Below are positions 8,283-17,207 of a stretch of DNA of 62,966 nt, in pieces. The stretch is from Firmicutes bacterium UBA5774 (lineage in GTDB: Bacteria > Bacillota > Clostridia > Peptostreptococcales > Anaerovoracaceae), in assembly GCA_002418625.1 (NCBI GenBank), contig DIEM01000071.1, forward strand, positions 1-62,966, given 5' to 3'. Every line of letters begins with the position of its first letter. The stretch's first letter is position 1. The translations under genes were made by a program, and so were the position numbers. The notes under the pieces were generated by a model. It saw only the letters and a list, made by a program, of their open reading frames with translations. It had not been told where the DNA came from and did no database searches.

Positions 8283-9923
8283 ATGACAGAAAGAAGCATT
8301 AAGTACGCGCAGTCCTTTAAGGAACAGTTCACGCTGCGCGGGATGATCATCGGTGTCATTGGCGCAGTGGTCATCACTACAAGCTCGATGTATGTCGCGC
8401 TGAAAATGGGAGCGCTTCCATGGCCTACCATTTTCGTTGCTGTTGCGTCGATGGGGGTTTTGAAGCTTTTTGGCAATACCAACATCAACGAGATCAACGT
8501 CACCCATACATCAATGTCTGCGGGTGCCATGGTGGCCGGAGGCGTCGCGTTTACGATCCCGGGTATCTACATGCTCGACCCGGATGCTGCAGTAGGCAGT
8601 CTTCAGCTTTATGCCGTCACGTTCGGCGGCGTCGTCATGGGACTTATCTTTACCGCGCTCATAAGAAAATATTTTGTAGAGACCCAGGCACTGCCCTATC
8701 CAATGGGCATAGCCGCGTCTGAAACGCTGATCGCCGGAGACGAGGGCGGAAAGAAAGCCGTGCTGCTCGGTGTCACGATGGCAGTGGTTGCGGTATTTGT
8801 TTTCGTCAGGGACAAGCTGCTGCTGATACCCGGAGCGCTTTTCAACCAGACGCTTCTGGCCAAAGGCATTCCGTTTGGCGTATGGGTCGCGCCAATGGCG
8901 GTCGCGATCGGATATATAATCGGGCCGCTGTTTACCGGCGTCTGGCTTCTGGGAGCGCTCATAGGCTTTTTTGGAATAGATATGGCCGGTGTGGCCATGG
9001 GATTCTTCGCCGACCTGGCGGCGGCAGACGCTTTCAGACAGAGCCTTGGCATCGGCGTCATGGTAGGGACCGGCATCGGAATCCTTATCAAGGGCATATT
9101 GCCGAAAGCCAGGGAGATATATGGACCGATGTTCAGCAAGGAATTGACGAAGGGCGCATTCATAAGCTTGAGATGGACGCCTATCGCATTTGTTCTGCTG
9201 GCATTTGTATTCACATTCATAACAAACATGGGCATTGTCGCAAGCATCATCACGATTCTCGGCGTCTGGATAACCACATCCATGTCCGCCCAGATCGTCG
9301 GGCAGACCGGTATCAATCCGATGGAAATATTCGGGATCATCGTTTTGCTCGTAGCCAAGTTCGCGACAAGCATCGGACAGCTTGAAGCCTTTTTCGTCGC
9401 CGGAATTGTCGCCGTCGCCTGCGGTCTTTGCGGGGACGTCATGAATGATTTCAAGGCCGGACATATCCTTAGATCCAATCCGAAAGCCCAGTGGTTCGCA
9501 GAATGCATCGGGGGCCTGGTCGGCGCGCTGGTTTCGGTGCTTGTTCTTGCCGTCATGTTCAAGGCATACGGCGCCATGGGACCGGGAACCGAACTTCCCG
9601 CGCCGCAGGCGGCGGCTGTCGCTGCTATGGTCGGCGGCATCCCGGATATGACCGGGTTTGTGATCGGGCTTATCGTGGGCGCATTGCTTTATATAGTCAA
9701 TGTCCCTGTCATGACGCTCGGCATTGGCATATATCTGCCGATGTTTATAACTTTGACTGTTGCAGTAGGCGGAGCACTCAGGCTGATCGTCAATCTCGTC
9801 GCGCCTGATTTTGCCAAGAAGGACACAGGAACGGTCATAGCGGCCGGATTGCTTGGGGGCGAAGGAATCACTGGAGTCCTGATCGCGATCTGGGCTGTTG
9901 CCAGCGGCATCGCCGCCGGTTGA
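8283..9923 (+). CDS. OPT family oligopeptide transporter
   Basis: 546-aa polytopic membrane protein with about 12-16 hydrophobic segments throughout. It begins with the family's typical KEQFTLRGMIIGVIGA and has the conserved GNTNINEINVTHTSMSAGAM region and NDFKAGHILRSNP further on. OPT proteins are proton-coupled importers of small peptides or peptide-like metal chelates. The ATG has AAAGGAGG eight bases upstream; a nearby ATG at 8279 is in another frame. The next gene encodes a P1-family peptidase, which suggests imported peptides are trimmed inside the cell. The substrate cannot be read from the sequence. Confidence 0.9.
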   Translation: MTERSIKYAQSFKEQFTLRGMIIGVIGAVVITTSSMYVALKMGALPWPTIFVAVASMGVLKLFGNTNINEINVTHTSMSAGAMVAGGVAFTIPGIYMLDPDAAVGSLQLYAVTFGGVVMGLIFTALIRKYFVETQALPYPMGIAASETLIAGDEGGKKAVLLGVTMAVVAVFVFVRDKLLLIPGALFNQTLLAKGIPFGVWVAPMAVAIGYIIGPLFTGVWLLGALIGFFGIDMAGVAMGFFADLAAADAFRQSLGIGVMVGTGIGILIKGILPKAREIYGPMFSKELTKGAFISLRWTPIAFVLLAFVFTFITNMGIVASIITILGVWITTSMSAQIVGQTGINPMEIFGIIVLLVAKFATSIGQLEAFFVAGIVAVACGLCGDVMNDFKAGHILRSNPKAQWFAECIGGLVGALVSVLVLAVMFKAYGAMGPGTELPAPQAAAVAAMVGGIPDMTGFVIGLIVGALLYIVNVPVMTLGIGIYLPMFITLTVAVGGALRLIVNLVAPDFAKKDTGTVIAAGLLGGEGITGVLIAIWAVASGIAAG

Positions 9924-9956
9924 CGGAATATTGCACGATCCATTGATAAACAGGAC

Positions 9957-9983
9957 AGCCGCCCGCGCGGGCGGCTGCCTTTT
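9957..9983 (+). terminator. Terminator after the OPT transporter gene
   Basis: A perfect 20-base GC palindrome (9957-9976, AGCCGCCCGC and its complement) is followed by GCCTTTT. The U-run is short and the next ribosome site lies only a few bases further, so some read-through into the peptidase gene is likely. Confidence 0.65.
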
Positions 9984-10000
9984 ATGGAGGGAGAAAACAA

Positions 10001-10969
10001 ATGAACGAGATTGGAATCACGGATATCAAGGGCATCAAGGTCGGGCACGCGCAAAACAGAGAGGCGGCCACCGGATGCACTGTCGTCATCTGCGAAGAGG
10101 GCGCCTGGGCAGGCGTCGATGTCAGGGGCGGCGGGCCCGCGTCGCGTGAGACGGAGCTGCTCAAGCCTGTCAACCTGGTCGAGCGGATCCATGCAGTCAT
10201 GCTGAGCGGCGGAAGCGCCTACGGATTGGATGCCGGATCCGGAGCCATGCAATACCTGGAGGAGAAGGGTATAGGCTTTGATGTACAGGTCGCAGTCGTT
10301 CCGATCGTCTGCGGAGCATCGCTGTTCGATCTGGCCGTCGGGGATCCGAAGGTGCGGCCGGATAAGGCCATGGGCTACGAGGCTTGTGTCAATGCGTCGG
10401 ATGGTCCGGTCGAAGAGGGCAACGCAGGAGCAGGTACAGGCGCATCGGTCGGAAAGCTGCTCGGTCCGGACAGGATGATGAAAAGCGGTCTGGGGACATA
10501 CGGACTGCAAGTTGGAGAACTGCAGGTCGCGGCGATCGTCGCAGTGAATGCGCTGGGCGATATCATCGACGTCGATTCGGGCAAAAGGATCGCCGGGCTT
10601 CTGAGCGAAGACGGCACAAAAATTGTCAGTACGGAAGAGGCGATGTACGCCCAATATGAAGACAAGACGAATCTGTTCAGCGGAAATACAACGATAGGCG
10701 TCGTTGTTACAAACGCAAAGCTGACCAAGACCCAGGCCAATAAAATCGGTTCGATCGCCCATAACGGCCTTGCAAGGTCGATCCGGCCTGTGCATACGAT
10801 GTTTGACGGAGACACGATTTTTGTCATGGCGACAGGCGAGGCCGACGTCATGCCGGATGCTGTGGGCGCGCTTGCGGCAGAGGTCATGGCAAGGGCCGTC
10901 AATAGAGCGGCGATCCTGGCAGAGCCTGTTTGCGGGCTCAAATCCGCGAAAAATATTGCTTGCAAATAG
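10001..10969 (+). CDS. P1 family peptidase (DmpA/BapA-like N-terminal nucleophile aminopeptidase)
   Basis: 322-aa cytoplasmic enzyme of MEROPS family S58, known for L-aminopeptidase/D-amidase or beta-aminopeptidase activity after self-cleavage. Typical features are ITDIKGIKVGHAQ at the start, RGGGPASRETELL, LSGGSAYGLDA, GAGTGASVGK, and GNTTIGVVVTNAKLTKTQ, where the self-processing nucleophile is expected (about residues 229-231). Family members use Ser or Thr there; Thr is present here. A GGAGG site precedes the ATG. It lies 78 bp after the OPT transporter, so the pair probably takes up and hydrolyses peptides. The exact specificity is unknown. Confidence 0.88.
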   Translation: MNEIGITDIKGIKVGHAQNREAATGCTVVICEEGAWAGVDVRGGGPASRETELLKPVNLVERIHAVMLSGGSAYGLDAGSGAMQYLEEKGIGFDVQVAVVPIVCGASLFDLAVGDPKVRPDKAMGYEACVNASDGPVEEGNAGAGTGASVGKLLGPDRMMKSGLGTYGLQVGELQVAAIVAVNALGDIIDVDSGKRIAGLLSEDGTKIVSTEEAMYAQYEDKTNLFSGNTTIGVVVTNAKLTKTQANKIGSIAHNGLARSIRPVHTMFDGDTIFVMATGEADVMPDAVGALAAEVMARAVNRAAILAEPVCGLKSAKNIACK

Positions 10970-10987
10970 GTTGCCCTATGTTATAAT
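10960..10987 (+). promoter_or_regulatory. Putative promoter of rpsF-ssb-rpsR
   Basis: TTGCAA (10960-10965), a 16-bp spacer and a perfect TATAAT (10982-10987), overlapping the 3' end of the peptidase gene. The predicted transcript has a leader of about 65 nt before rpsF. Confidence 0.6.
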
Positions 10988-11010
10988 AGTAGGGCATTGA
11001 TATGCTCTCT

Positions 11011-11029
11011 GCTCCGCTTCAAGCGGGGC
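11011..11029 (+). promoter_or_regulatory. Leader hairpin upstream of rpsF
   Basis: A 7-bp stem (GCTCCGC/GCGGGGC) closes a TTCAA loop between the promoter and the rpsF ribosome site. It could take part in autoregulation, since the S6:S18 complex is known to bind its own mRNA leader in some bacteria. The match to that motif is only loose. Confidence 0.35.
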
Positions 11030-11056
11030 CATTTAGTCCAAAGGGAGGTGAAACGT

Positions 11057-11344
11057 ATGAACAATTATGAACTAATGTTTATCATCGAAGCTGCTTTAGA
11101 CGACGAGAAAAAACAGGCTGCTATTGAAATGGTCAAAGAAATCATTTCGGCAGATGGAGAAGTCGGAAAGGTAGACGTTTGGGGGAACAGAAAACTGGCA
11201 TATCCGATCAATAAGAAAAATGACGGATATTATGTGGTAGTCACATTCACGGCCGGCTCGGAACTGCCCAAAGAGTTAGACAGAAGGCTGAAGATCTCAG
11301 ACAGCATCATAAGACACATCATCATCAACAAAGATGAGAAATAG
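11057..11344 (+). CDS. rpsF: 30S ribosomal protein S6
   Basis: 95 aa. Typical start MNNYELMFIIEA, then VDVWGNRKLAYPINKKNDGYYVVV and ISDSIIRHIII. S6 pairs with S18 on the platform of the small subunit. A frame runs 20 codons further upstream, but AAGGGAGGTG just before 11057 and the family length fix this start. First gene of the conserved rpsF-ssb-rpsR operon. Confidence 0.97.
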   Translation: MNNYELMFIIEAALDDEKKQAAIEMVKEIISADGEVGKVDVWGNRKLAYPINKKNDGYYVVVTFTAGSELPKELDRRLKISDSIIRHIIINKDEK

Positions 11345-11358
11345 ACGGCGGTGATCAG

Positions 11359-11769
11359 ATGAACTCAGTTGTATTAATAGGAAGATTGACCAGAGATCCG
11401 GAGCTTCGCTACATTTCTGAAAACCAGAAGGCTGTAGCTAGTTTTTCCATCGCTGTCGACCGGCCTTTCGCCAAGGATAAGGCTGACTTTTTAAATATCG
11501 TGGTATTTGGGAAGCCGGCTGAAAATTGCGCGAATTACCTTGTAAAGGGCAGGCTCGTCGGCGTTCAGGGCAGGATCCAGACAGACAGTTACACCGCACA
11601 AAATGGTGAAAAGAAGTATAAGACGGAAATCATCGCAGACAGGGTCGAATTCCTGGAATGGGGCGACAAGCAGCAGAAGGCCGGCTTGAAGCAGGACTCG
11701 CCGAAGGGCGGCTCTCAGATCCCTGACGGATTCCAGACGCTGGACGATGACGATGAGATCCCGTTCTAA
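11359..11769 (+). CDS. ssb: Single-stranded DNA-binding protein
   Basis: 136 aa. An N-terminal OB fold (about 1-105; MNSVVLIGRLTRDPELRY, then FLNIVVFGKPAENCANYLVKG and RIQTDSYTAQNGEKKYKTEI) is followed by a short linker and the acidic tail DDDEIPF, which recruits replication and repair partners. The linker is short, giving a compact protein. It lies between rpsF and rpsR, the usual Bacillota arrangement. Confidence 0.97.
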   Translation: MNSVVLIGRLTRDPELRYISENQKAVASFSIAVDRPFAKDKADFLNIVVFGKPAENCANYLVKGRLVGVQGRIQTDSYTAQNGEKKYKTEIIADRVEFLEWGDKQQKAGLKQDSPKGGSQIPDGFQTLDDDDEIPF

Positions 11770-11792
11770 ATTCAGATAAGGAGGTAAGTGAA

Positions 11793-12023
11793 ATGCTAGA
11801 AAAAAGACGCGGAATGCGGAAAAAGAAGGTTTGTCAGTTTTGCGCCGACAAAACCGAAACAATAGATTACAAGGACGTCAATAAACTTGGAAGATACATA
11901 ACTGAAAGAGGAAAGATTCTTCCTAAGAGAATAACAGGCACCTGCGCGGTCCATCAGAGAGAAGTGACAAGAGCGATTAAAAGAGCAAGGATCGTTGCAT
12001 TGCTGCCATTTACATCGGACTGA
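11793..12023 (+). CDS. rpsR: 30S ribosomal protein S18
   Basis: 76 aa, preceded by AAGGAGGT. Contains KKVCQFCADK near the N-terminus, then IDYKDVNKLGRYITERGKI and the conserved RAIKRARIVALLPF end. It partners S6 in the ribosome. Followed by a strong terminator. Confidence 0.97.
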   Translation: MLEKRRGMRKKKVCQFCADKTETIDYKDVNKLGRYITERGKILPKRITGTCAVHQREVTRAIKRARIVALLPFTSD

Positions 12024-12046
12024 TCTTGCAAGACGGAAAAAAGGAA

Positions 12047-12074
12047 GAAGCGAGCGATCGCTTCTTTGTTTTTT
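12047..12074 (+). terminator. Terminator after rpsR
   Basis: A 7-bp stem (GAAGCGA/TCGCTTC, 12047-12053 and 12058-12064) with a GCGA tetraloop is extended by A-T pairs into a T-rich tract ending at 12074. It directly abuts the ribosome site of the next gene. Confidence 0.8.
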
Positions 12075-12086
12075 AGGGGAGGCACT

Positions 12087-13040
12087 ATGAACACCAAAAC
12101 GAAGGCATTGTCTGAGGCGGCTCTTATAACTGCGCTCATTTGCGTTGTCGGGCTAGCCGGGATGTATATCCCGTTTCTCGGCCTGATCGTCTATTTTAAT
12201 TTTGTGCCGCTGATCGTCCTCGGAAAGAGGCATGGCATAAAGTACACTATAACAGCGCTTGCGGCAGCGTCTGTGATTTTCGGGATGTTTGCCGGACCGG
12301 TCGCCGCCATATCCCTGCTGCTGCTCTCCGGAACCTCGTCGGCCGTGATGGGAGGGCTTCTATACATGGAAAGACCGCCATATCAGGTTCTCGGCGGAGG
12401 GATCCTGATGGCACTGGTAAGCACGGTGATCATGATCGGGATCACGCAGCTTGCTACAGGTATACCGATGGCGGAGGCGATGAAGTCCATTTTTGCGGAG
12501 TCGTCGGAAATTCAGCAATCAATGCTCGATGTTTTAAAGACGGATGCCGAGACGGCTCGGAATATGCAGGAAATGATGTCGAAGGCAAGCGAACAGGCGA
12601 TACTGCTGATACCGGGCGTGATCATCATATGGTCGATAGTATCGACATTCATAAACTACTGGCTGGCAACGTTGATTTTGAGGAAGCTCAGGACCTACAT
12701 ACCGCCGCTGCCGCCGTTTCGGGAGTTCTCGCTTCCCAAAAGCGTTTTGCTCGGCACTGTCATCATCTATGTGCTCTCAATCGCAGCCACAGCAATGAAG
12801 CTTGTGGATGAAAACGTCCTGATGACCAATGTCCAGATGCTGATGATCTACACATTTGCTGCGCAGGGCCTTTCCGTCGCGGTCTGGTTCATGCACAGAC
12901 GCAGTTTCAGCAAGGTGGTCAGCGCTATAGTCATCATTTTTGCGATCGCCAATTCTTTTGGAGTGACGGTCTTATTCGCTCTCGGAGTCACGGAATCGGC
13001 GTTCAGAGTGCGCGCAAGAGTTGGCGAAAAGGTAATATAG
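12087..13040 (+). CDS. DUF2232 (YybS-like) membrane protein
   Basis: 317 aa with about eight hydrophobic segments (ALITALICVVGLAGMYIPFL near the N-terminus, several more to GVTVLFALGVTESAF). This matches the YybS/DUF2232 family found beside gdpP in many Bacillota. Its molecular role is not known; the S-component-like fold has led others to suggest transport. The ATG with AGGGGAGG upstream is chosen. Neighbours gdpP and rplI follow in the conserved order. Confidence 0.8.
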   Translation: MNTKTKALSEAALITALICVVGLAGMYIPFLGLIVYFNFVPLIVLGKRHGIKYTITALAAASVIFGMFAGPVAAISLLLLSGTSSAVMGGLLYMERPPYQVLGGGILMALVSTVIMIGITQLATGIPMAEAMKSIFAESSEIQQSMLDVLKTDAETARNMQEMMSKASEQAILLIPGVIIIWSIVSTFINYWLATLILRKLRTYIPPLPPFREFSLPKSVLLGTVIIYVLSIAATAMKLVDENVLMTNVQMLMIYTFAAQGLSVAVWFMHRRSFSKVVSAIVIIFAIANSFGVTVLFALGVTESAFRVRARVGEKVI

Positions 13041-13065
13041 GAGCCTGGTGCATCGAATTTTTCTG

Positions 13066-13094
13066 TTATCACGTTTGTTGAAATATGTTATAAT
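13066..13094 (+). promoter_or_regulatory. Putative promoter of gdpP
   Basis: TTATCA (13066-13071), a 17-bp spacer and TATAAT (13089-13094), about 45 bp before the gdpP start. It could also supply rplI and dnaB. Confidence 0.5.
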
Positions 13095-13138
13095 TAAACG
13101 TCGGTGCAGAATATGGGAAACTAGAAACGGGAGTGGCT

Positions 13139-15112
13139 ATGGTCAATCGATTGAAGTATCTAATAAAGCCGGATATAAAGACAAACCTGTTTGCGTTATT
13201 TATTTTTGCGTGCGTCATTTTATATTACAATCTGGCATTCGGCGTGATTGCGCTTGCCATCGTGCTATATCTGCTTTATTACAGCAAAAAAATTGAAACC
13301 GGCAAAAAGCAAATGCTGAAGGAATATATCGAGAACATAACGGAAGAGATGGATGAAACGATCCGATATTCAGTGATCGATCATCCCCTGCCGATCTGCA
13401 TGATCGACCGCGATGGCGTTGTTTTCTGGGTCAACAAGAGATTCGGAAGCATCCTGAGCGATGTCGAGGTCCTTCACACGAAGATAACGGATATCGTTAA
13501 CATCAAAATAACCGATCTGCTGTCAGACGACAAGGACAAGCCGCTGCTGGCCGCCGTGGATGGCCGGACCTACAGGCTGTCGACTTCGGACATCAATGTA
13601 GAGCAGGCAAAAAATATCATGGTGTACTGGTTCGATGTAACGCCCCATGAATTGCTGAAGACTTTATATAAAGATGAAAAGAACAGTTTCGCTTATATCC
13701 ATGTCGACAATTATGACGATCTGATGGACAGCTCGGCTGCCGAAAAAAAATCCATCATCGCCGCACAAATCGAAAAGACGATCAGGCAGTGGTCGGCAAA
13801 GCTGTCCGCTGCCATCACGCGGTATGACGATGACAAATATTTCATGGTCTTTGAGAATAAAAACCTAGAGAAGGTTGAAGAAAATAAATTTTCGATTCTT
13901 GATGAAGTCAGGGATATAGAAACTGAAGCGGATTTCCCCGTTTCGCTCAGCATCGGCATCGGATTTGGCGGTAAAACGCCGCATCAGCAGCAGGAATATG
14001 CGCAAGCGGCCCTTGATCTTGCGCTTGGCCGCGGAGGCGACCAGGCTGTTGTTAAAAAGATCAACAAGATCGAATATTATGGCGGAAGACTGCAGGCTGT
14101 CGAAAAAAGAAACAAGGGCAAATCGAAAATAATGGCGCATGCCTTGAAACAGCTGGTGGATCAGTCTTCAAAGGTCATCATAATGGGGCATAGGAAGCCG
14201 GACATGGATTCGTTCGGATCTTCGCTTGGGATCCATCGCATCGCCAGGAACAGGAACAAGGATGTTTATATTGTACTGAATTCTTTCAACGATTCGCTTC
14301 AAAATATACATAAGCGTGCTGTGGACAGCGGCAATTACACCTTTGTCACCAATAGTGCGGCATTGGGCATTGTAGACAAGGACACGCTGCTGGTCGTCGT
14401 CGACACCCATCGTCCGAGCTTTACCGAATGTCCGGAGTTGCTTTCAAAAACAGAACGGATCGTTGTGCTTGACCACCACAGGAAGACTGAGGAAAATATC
14501 GACAACGCAACGCTTACATACATGGAATCCTACGCTTCGTCGACAGCCGAGCTGATCACGGAGATCCTTCAGTACATCGGAGACAAGAAGGAGATCGACA
14601 AGTTTGAAGCGGAAGCCCTGCTGGCCGGGATCACGGTGGATACAAAAAGCTTTTCTTCAAAGACCGGCGTCAGGACCTTTGAGGCGGCTTCGTGGCTGCG
14701 CCGCAGCGGTGCGGACACGACAAGCGTCAAGCAGTTCTTCCAAAACGACATCGAAATGTACAGGCTGAAAAGCGAGGCCATACTCAACGCAAGGATCATT
14801 CAGGGCGGTGTGGCGATATCAAGATGCGAAGGAACAAAAGCGAATATAAACCTGATTACTTCGCAGGCAGCCGACGAGCTGCTGAATATCAGAGGAATCA
14901 AAGCGGCATTCGTGGCAGGCAGGAATGATGATGACAAGACGGCTGTCAGCGCCAGATCCCTTGGAGAGATCAATGTCCAGACCATCATGGAAAAAATGGG
15001 CGGCGGCGGCCATTTGACAATGGCCGGCGGCCAAGTGGACATGTCTGTGGAAGATACGATGAATGAAATCGAACGACTGGTTCTCGAAGCAATCGAAAGA
15101 AAAGGCTTGTGA
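13139..15112 (+). CDS. gdpP: GdpP: cyclic-di-AMP phosphodiesterase
   Basis: 657-aa membrane-anchored enzyme that cleaves c-di-AMP, a messenger linked to cell wall, potassium and osmotic balance. Two N-terminal transmembrane helices (about 15-55) are followed by a PAS domain (VIDHPLPICMIDRDGVVFWVNKR), a degenerate GGDEF domain (DDDKYFMVF in place of GGDEF), then DHH and DHHA1 phosphoesterase domains. Visible catalytic motifs include GHRKPDMDSFGSS, VVDTHRP, LDHHRKTEEN and GGGGHLTMAGGQ. A GTG two codons earlier overlaps the ribosome site, so the ATG is used. It stands in the standard position before rplI and dnaB. Confidence 0.95.
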   Translation: MVNRLKYLIKPDIKTNLFALFIFACVILYYNLAFGVIALAIVLYLLYYSKKIETGKKQMLKEYIENITEEMDETIRYSVIDHPLPICMIDRDGVVFWVNKRFGSILSDVEVLHTKITDIVNIKITDLLSDDKDKPLLAAVDGRTYRLSTSDINVEQAKNIMVYWFDVTPHELLKTLYKDEKNSFAYIHVDNYDDLMDSSAAEKKSIIAAQIEKTIRQWSAKLSAAITRYDDDKYFMVFENKNLEKVEENKFSILDEVRDIETEADFPVSLSIGIGFGGKTPHQQQEYAQAALDLALGRGGDQAVVKKINKIEYYGGRLQAVEKRNKGKSKIMAHALKQLVDQSSKVIIMGHRKPDMDSFGSSLGIHRIARNRNKDVYIVLNSFNDSLQNIHKRAVDSGNYTFVTNSAALGIVDKDTLLVVVDTHRPSFTECPELLSKTERIVVLDHHRKTEENIDNATLTYMESYASSTAELITEILQYIGDKKEIDKFEAEALLAGITVDTKSFSSKTGVRTFEAASWLRRSGADTTSVKQFFQNDIEMYRLKSEAILNARIIQGGVAISRCEGTKANINLITSQAADELLNIRGIKAAFVAGRNDDDKTAVSARSLGEINVQTIMEKMGGGGHLTMAGGQVDMSVEDTMNEIERLVLEAIERKGL

Positions 15113-15147
15113 TAAATTTTGGTTCCGCAGTACAGGGGGAGAGAAAC

Positions 15148-15591
15148 ATGAAAGTGATATTGATCAAAGACGTTAAAGGACTTGGCAAAAAAGGGCAGAT
15201 GGCGGAAGTCAGCGATGGCTATGCCAGAAACCTCCTTCTTCCGAAGGGTTTTGCGAAGGAAGCGACGGAACATAACATGAAGGCGCTGGAGAAACAGAGG
15301 GCAGAGGAAGCGAACAGGATCCAGAATGATATCGCTTCCGCCAGGATCATCGAGGAAAAGATCCGGGATATCGAAGTGAAAATAGTATCGAAGGCCGGCG
15401 AAGGCGGCAAGCTATTTGGAGCTGTGACTTCAAAAGATGTGAGTGACGCACTTCTTGAACAGCACGGCATCAATATAGACAAGAAAAAGTTCGCTTTGGA
15501 AAATCCGATCAAGCATACGGGTGAATATACCGTGGATGTCAAATTATATCAGGAAATAACCGGTAAAATCAAAATTAAAGTCGGTGTCTGA
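15148..15591 (+). CDS. rplI: 50S ribosomal protein L9
   Basis: 147 aa. N-terminal MKVILIKDVKGLGKKGQ with the family pattern V-S-D-G-Y-A-R-N-L-L-L-P, a long connecting helix, and a C-terminal domain with GKLFGAVTSKDVSDAL. A GGGGGAGA site precedes the ATG. An upstream in-frame extension is discarded because L9 begins at this Met. Confidence 0.97.
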   Translation: MKVILIKDVKGLGKKGQMAEVSDGYARNLLLPKGFAKEATEHNMKALEKQRAEEANRIQNDIASARIIEEKIRDIEVKIVSKAGEGGKLFGAVTSKDVSDALLEQHGINIDKKKFALENPIKHTGEYTVDVKLYQEITGKIKIKVGV

Positions 15592-15605
15592 AAAGGAGAG
15601 CCATC

Positions 15606-16931
15606 ATGAGTCAGATCGAACGGATACCGCCGCATAACGACGATGCGGAAAAATCAGTGCTCGGCTCCGTCATATTGGATCGGAACGCCCTTTTTGATGT
15701 ACTTGAAATACTGAAGGCGGAAGATTTCTATAGCGAAATGCATAAGGAAATCTTTACGGCTATCGTTGAATTGAACAGAAGGAACGAGCCGGTCGATACG
15801 CTGACCGTCGCAGAGGAGCTAAAGAAGAGGAAATCGCTTGAAATGGTTGGCGGCAGAGCATATATTGCTTATCTGTCGACCGTTGTGCCATCGACCTCGA
15901 ATGCGGCGCAATACGCGAAAATTGTCAGCGAAAAGGGTATTCTGCGCAAACTGATCAATACCGCGTCAGATATAATAGAAAAGGGCTATCAGGAAAAAAT
16001 GGAACCGAACGAGGTTCTGGATTTTGCGGAGCAAAGTATTTTTGAAATAGCGCAAAACAGGCAGCTCAAGGATTATCAGCCGCTGAAGGATGTATTGTGG
16101 GATAATATAAGTAAAATCGATGAGATTTCAAAGCTGGAAGGCAATCTGACGGGTGTCACGACGGGGTATATCGATCTGGATTCAAGGACTTCCGGCATGC
16201 AGCGTTCAGAACTGATCATTTTGGCGGCCAGGCCCAGCATGGGGAAGACAGCGTTTGCGCTCAATATCGCCCAGAACGCGGCGCTGAAAGGCAAGGCCAG
16301 AGTACTGATCTTCAGCCTTGAAATGTCCAGCGAGCTGCTGGGCCAAAGAATGCTCAGCATGGAATCGAAAGTTGATATCCAGAAACTCAAGACCGGGACA
16401 TTGGAGCGGAAGGATTGGGATCAGATCCATATCGCTCTGGATACATTGTCCAAGGCCGAAATATTCATAGACGACATGCCCGGAATCAGCATCATGGAGA
16501 TGAAGAACAAATGTCGGAGACTGAAGGCCGAGAAGGGCCTCGACCTCGTCATCCTTGATTATCTGCAGCTCATGAACTTCCATGGCAAGGCAGAAAGCAG
16601 GCAGCAGGAGATCACGGCATTGTCGCGGGCGCTGAAGCAGCTGGCCAGGGAAATGGACTGCCCGGTGATCGTGCTGTCACAGTTGTCGCGTGCTCCAGAG
16701 CAGAGACAGGATCACAGGCCGATACCATCCGATCTCCGTGAATCCGGTTCGATCGAGCAGGACGCGGACATCATCATGTTTTTATACAGGGATGAATATT
16801 ACAATCCCGATACGGAAAAACCGAACGAGTGCGAAGTCATTATCGCAAAGCAACGAAACGGTCCGACAGGAAGCTTTGATTTGACGTGGCTCAGCAAATA
16901 CACGCGTTTTGTTGATAAATATAATGGTTGA
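15606..16931 (+). CDS. dnaB: Replicative DNA helicase DnaB
   Basis: 441 aa. An N-terminal helical domain (IERIPPHNDDAEKSVLGSVI) is followed by a RecA-like motor with Walker A in ARPSMGKTAFALNIA, Walker B in LDLVILDYLQLM, and QLSRAPEQR, SIEQDADIIMF and KQRNGPTG. It unwinds DNA ahead of the fork. GGAGAG lies before the ATG, 14 bp after rplI. Its loader partner may be the DnaD/DnaI-like fusion encoded at 18500. Confidence 0.97.
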   Translation: MSQIERIPPHNDDAEKSVLGSVILDRNALFDVLEILKAEDFYSEMHKEIFTAIVELNRRNEPVDTLTVAEELKKRKSLEMVGGRAYIAYLSTVVPSTSNAAQYAKIVSEKGILRKLINTASDIIEKGYQEKMEPNEVLDFAEQSIFEIAQNRQLKDYQPLKDVLWDNISKIDEISKLEGNLTGVTTGYIDLDSRTSGMQRSELIILAARPSMGKTAFALNIAQNAALKGKARVLIFSLEMSSELLGQRMLSMESKVDIQKLKTGTLERKDWDQIHIALDTLSKAEIFIDDMPGISIMEMKNKCRRLKAEKGLDLVILDYLQLMNFHGKAESRQQEITALSRALKQLAREMDCPVIVLSQLSRAPEQRQDHRPIPSDLRESGSIEQDADIIMFLYRDEYYNPDTEKPNECEVIIAKQRNGPTGSFDLTWLSKYTRFVDKYNG

Positions 16932-16952
16932 TGAGGAAATGAGGTAGTGATC

Positions 16953-17162
16953 ATGGAAAAGATCAATGAGTGGATGCTTGTCGGAGATGTCCTGGATATG
17001 GATGCCGGGATCACGGATGTTTTGATCAAAAACGGGATGAATTGTCTCGGATGCCCCGGCTCATACAACGAGAACCTGAAAGAAGCGGCCGAAGGCCACG
17101 GCATCAGCCTGGACAAGCTGATCGCCGATCTCAATGCGTATCTGGACAACAAAGAAAAATAA
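16953..17162 (+). CDS. DUF1858 small protein (hybrid-cluster-associated disulfide type)
   Basis: 69 aa, starting after GAGG eight bases upstream. The core NGMNCLGCPGSYNENLKEAAEGHGI carries the CxxC expected of the DUF1858 'hybrid cluster protein-associated redox disulfide' family. The two cysteines suggest a redox or metal-binding role, but the partner is unknown. It sits between dnaB and purA. Confidence 0.85.
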   Translation: MEKINEWMLVGDVLDMDAGITDVLIKNGMNCLGCPGSYNENLKEAAEGHGISLDKLIADLNAYLDNKEK

Positions 17163-17207
17163 TCACTGGCGGGCAATGTTATTGCAGCGGATAAGGAGGT
17201 GCTGGAC

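Noticed and set aside
8511..9464. Open frame antisense to the OPT transporter (317 codons)
   Set aside because: Charged low-information translation opposite a clear membrane transporter.
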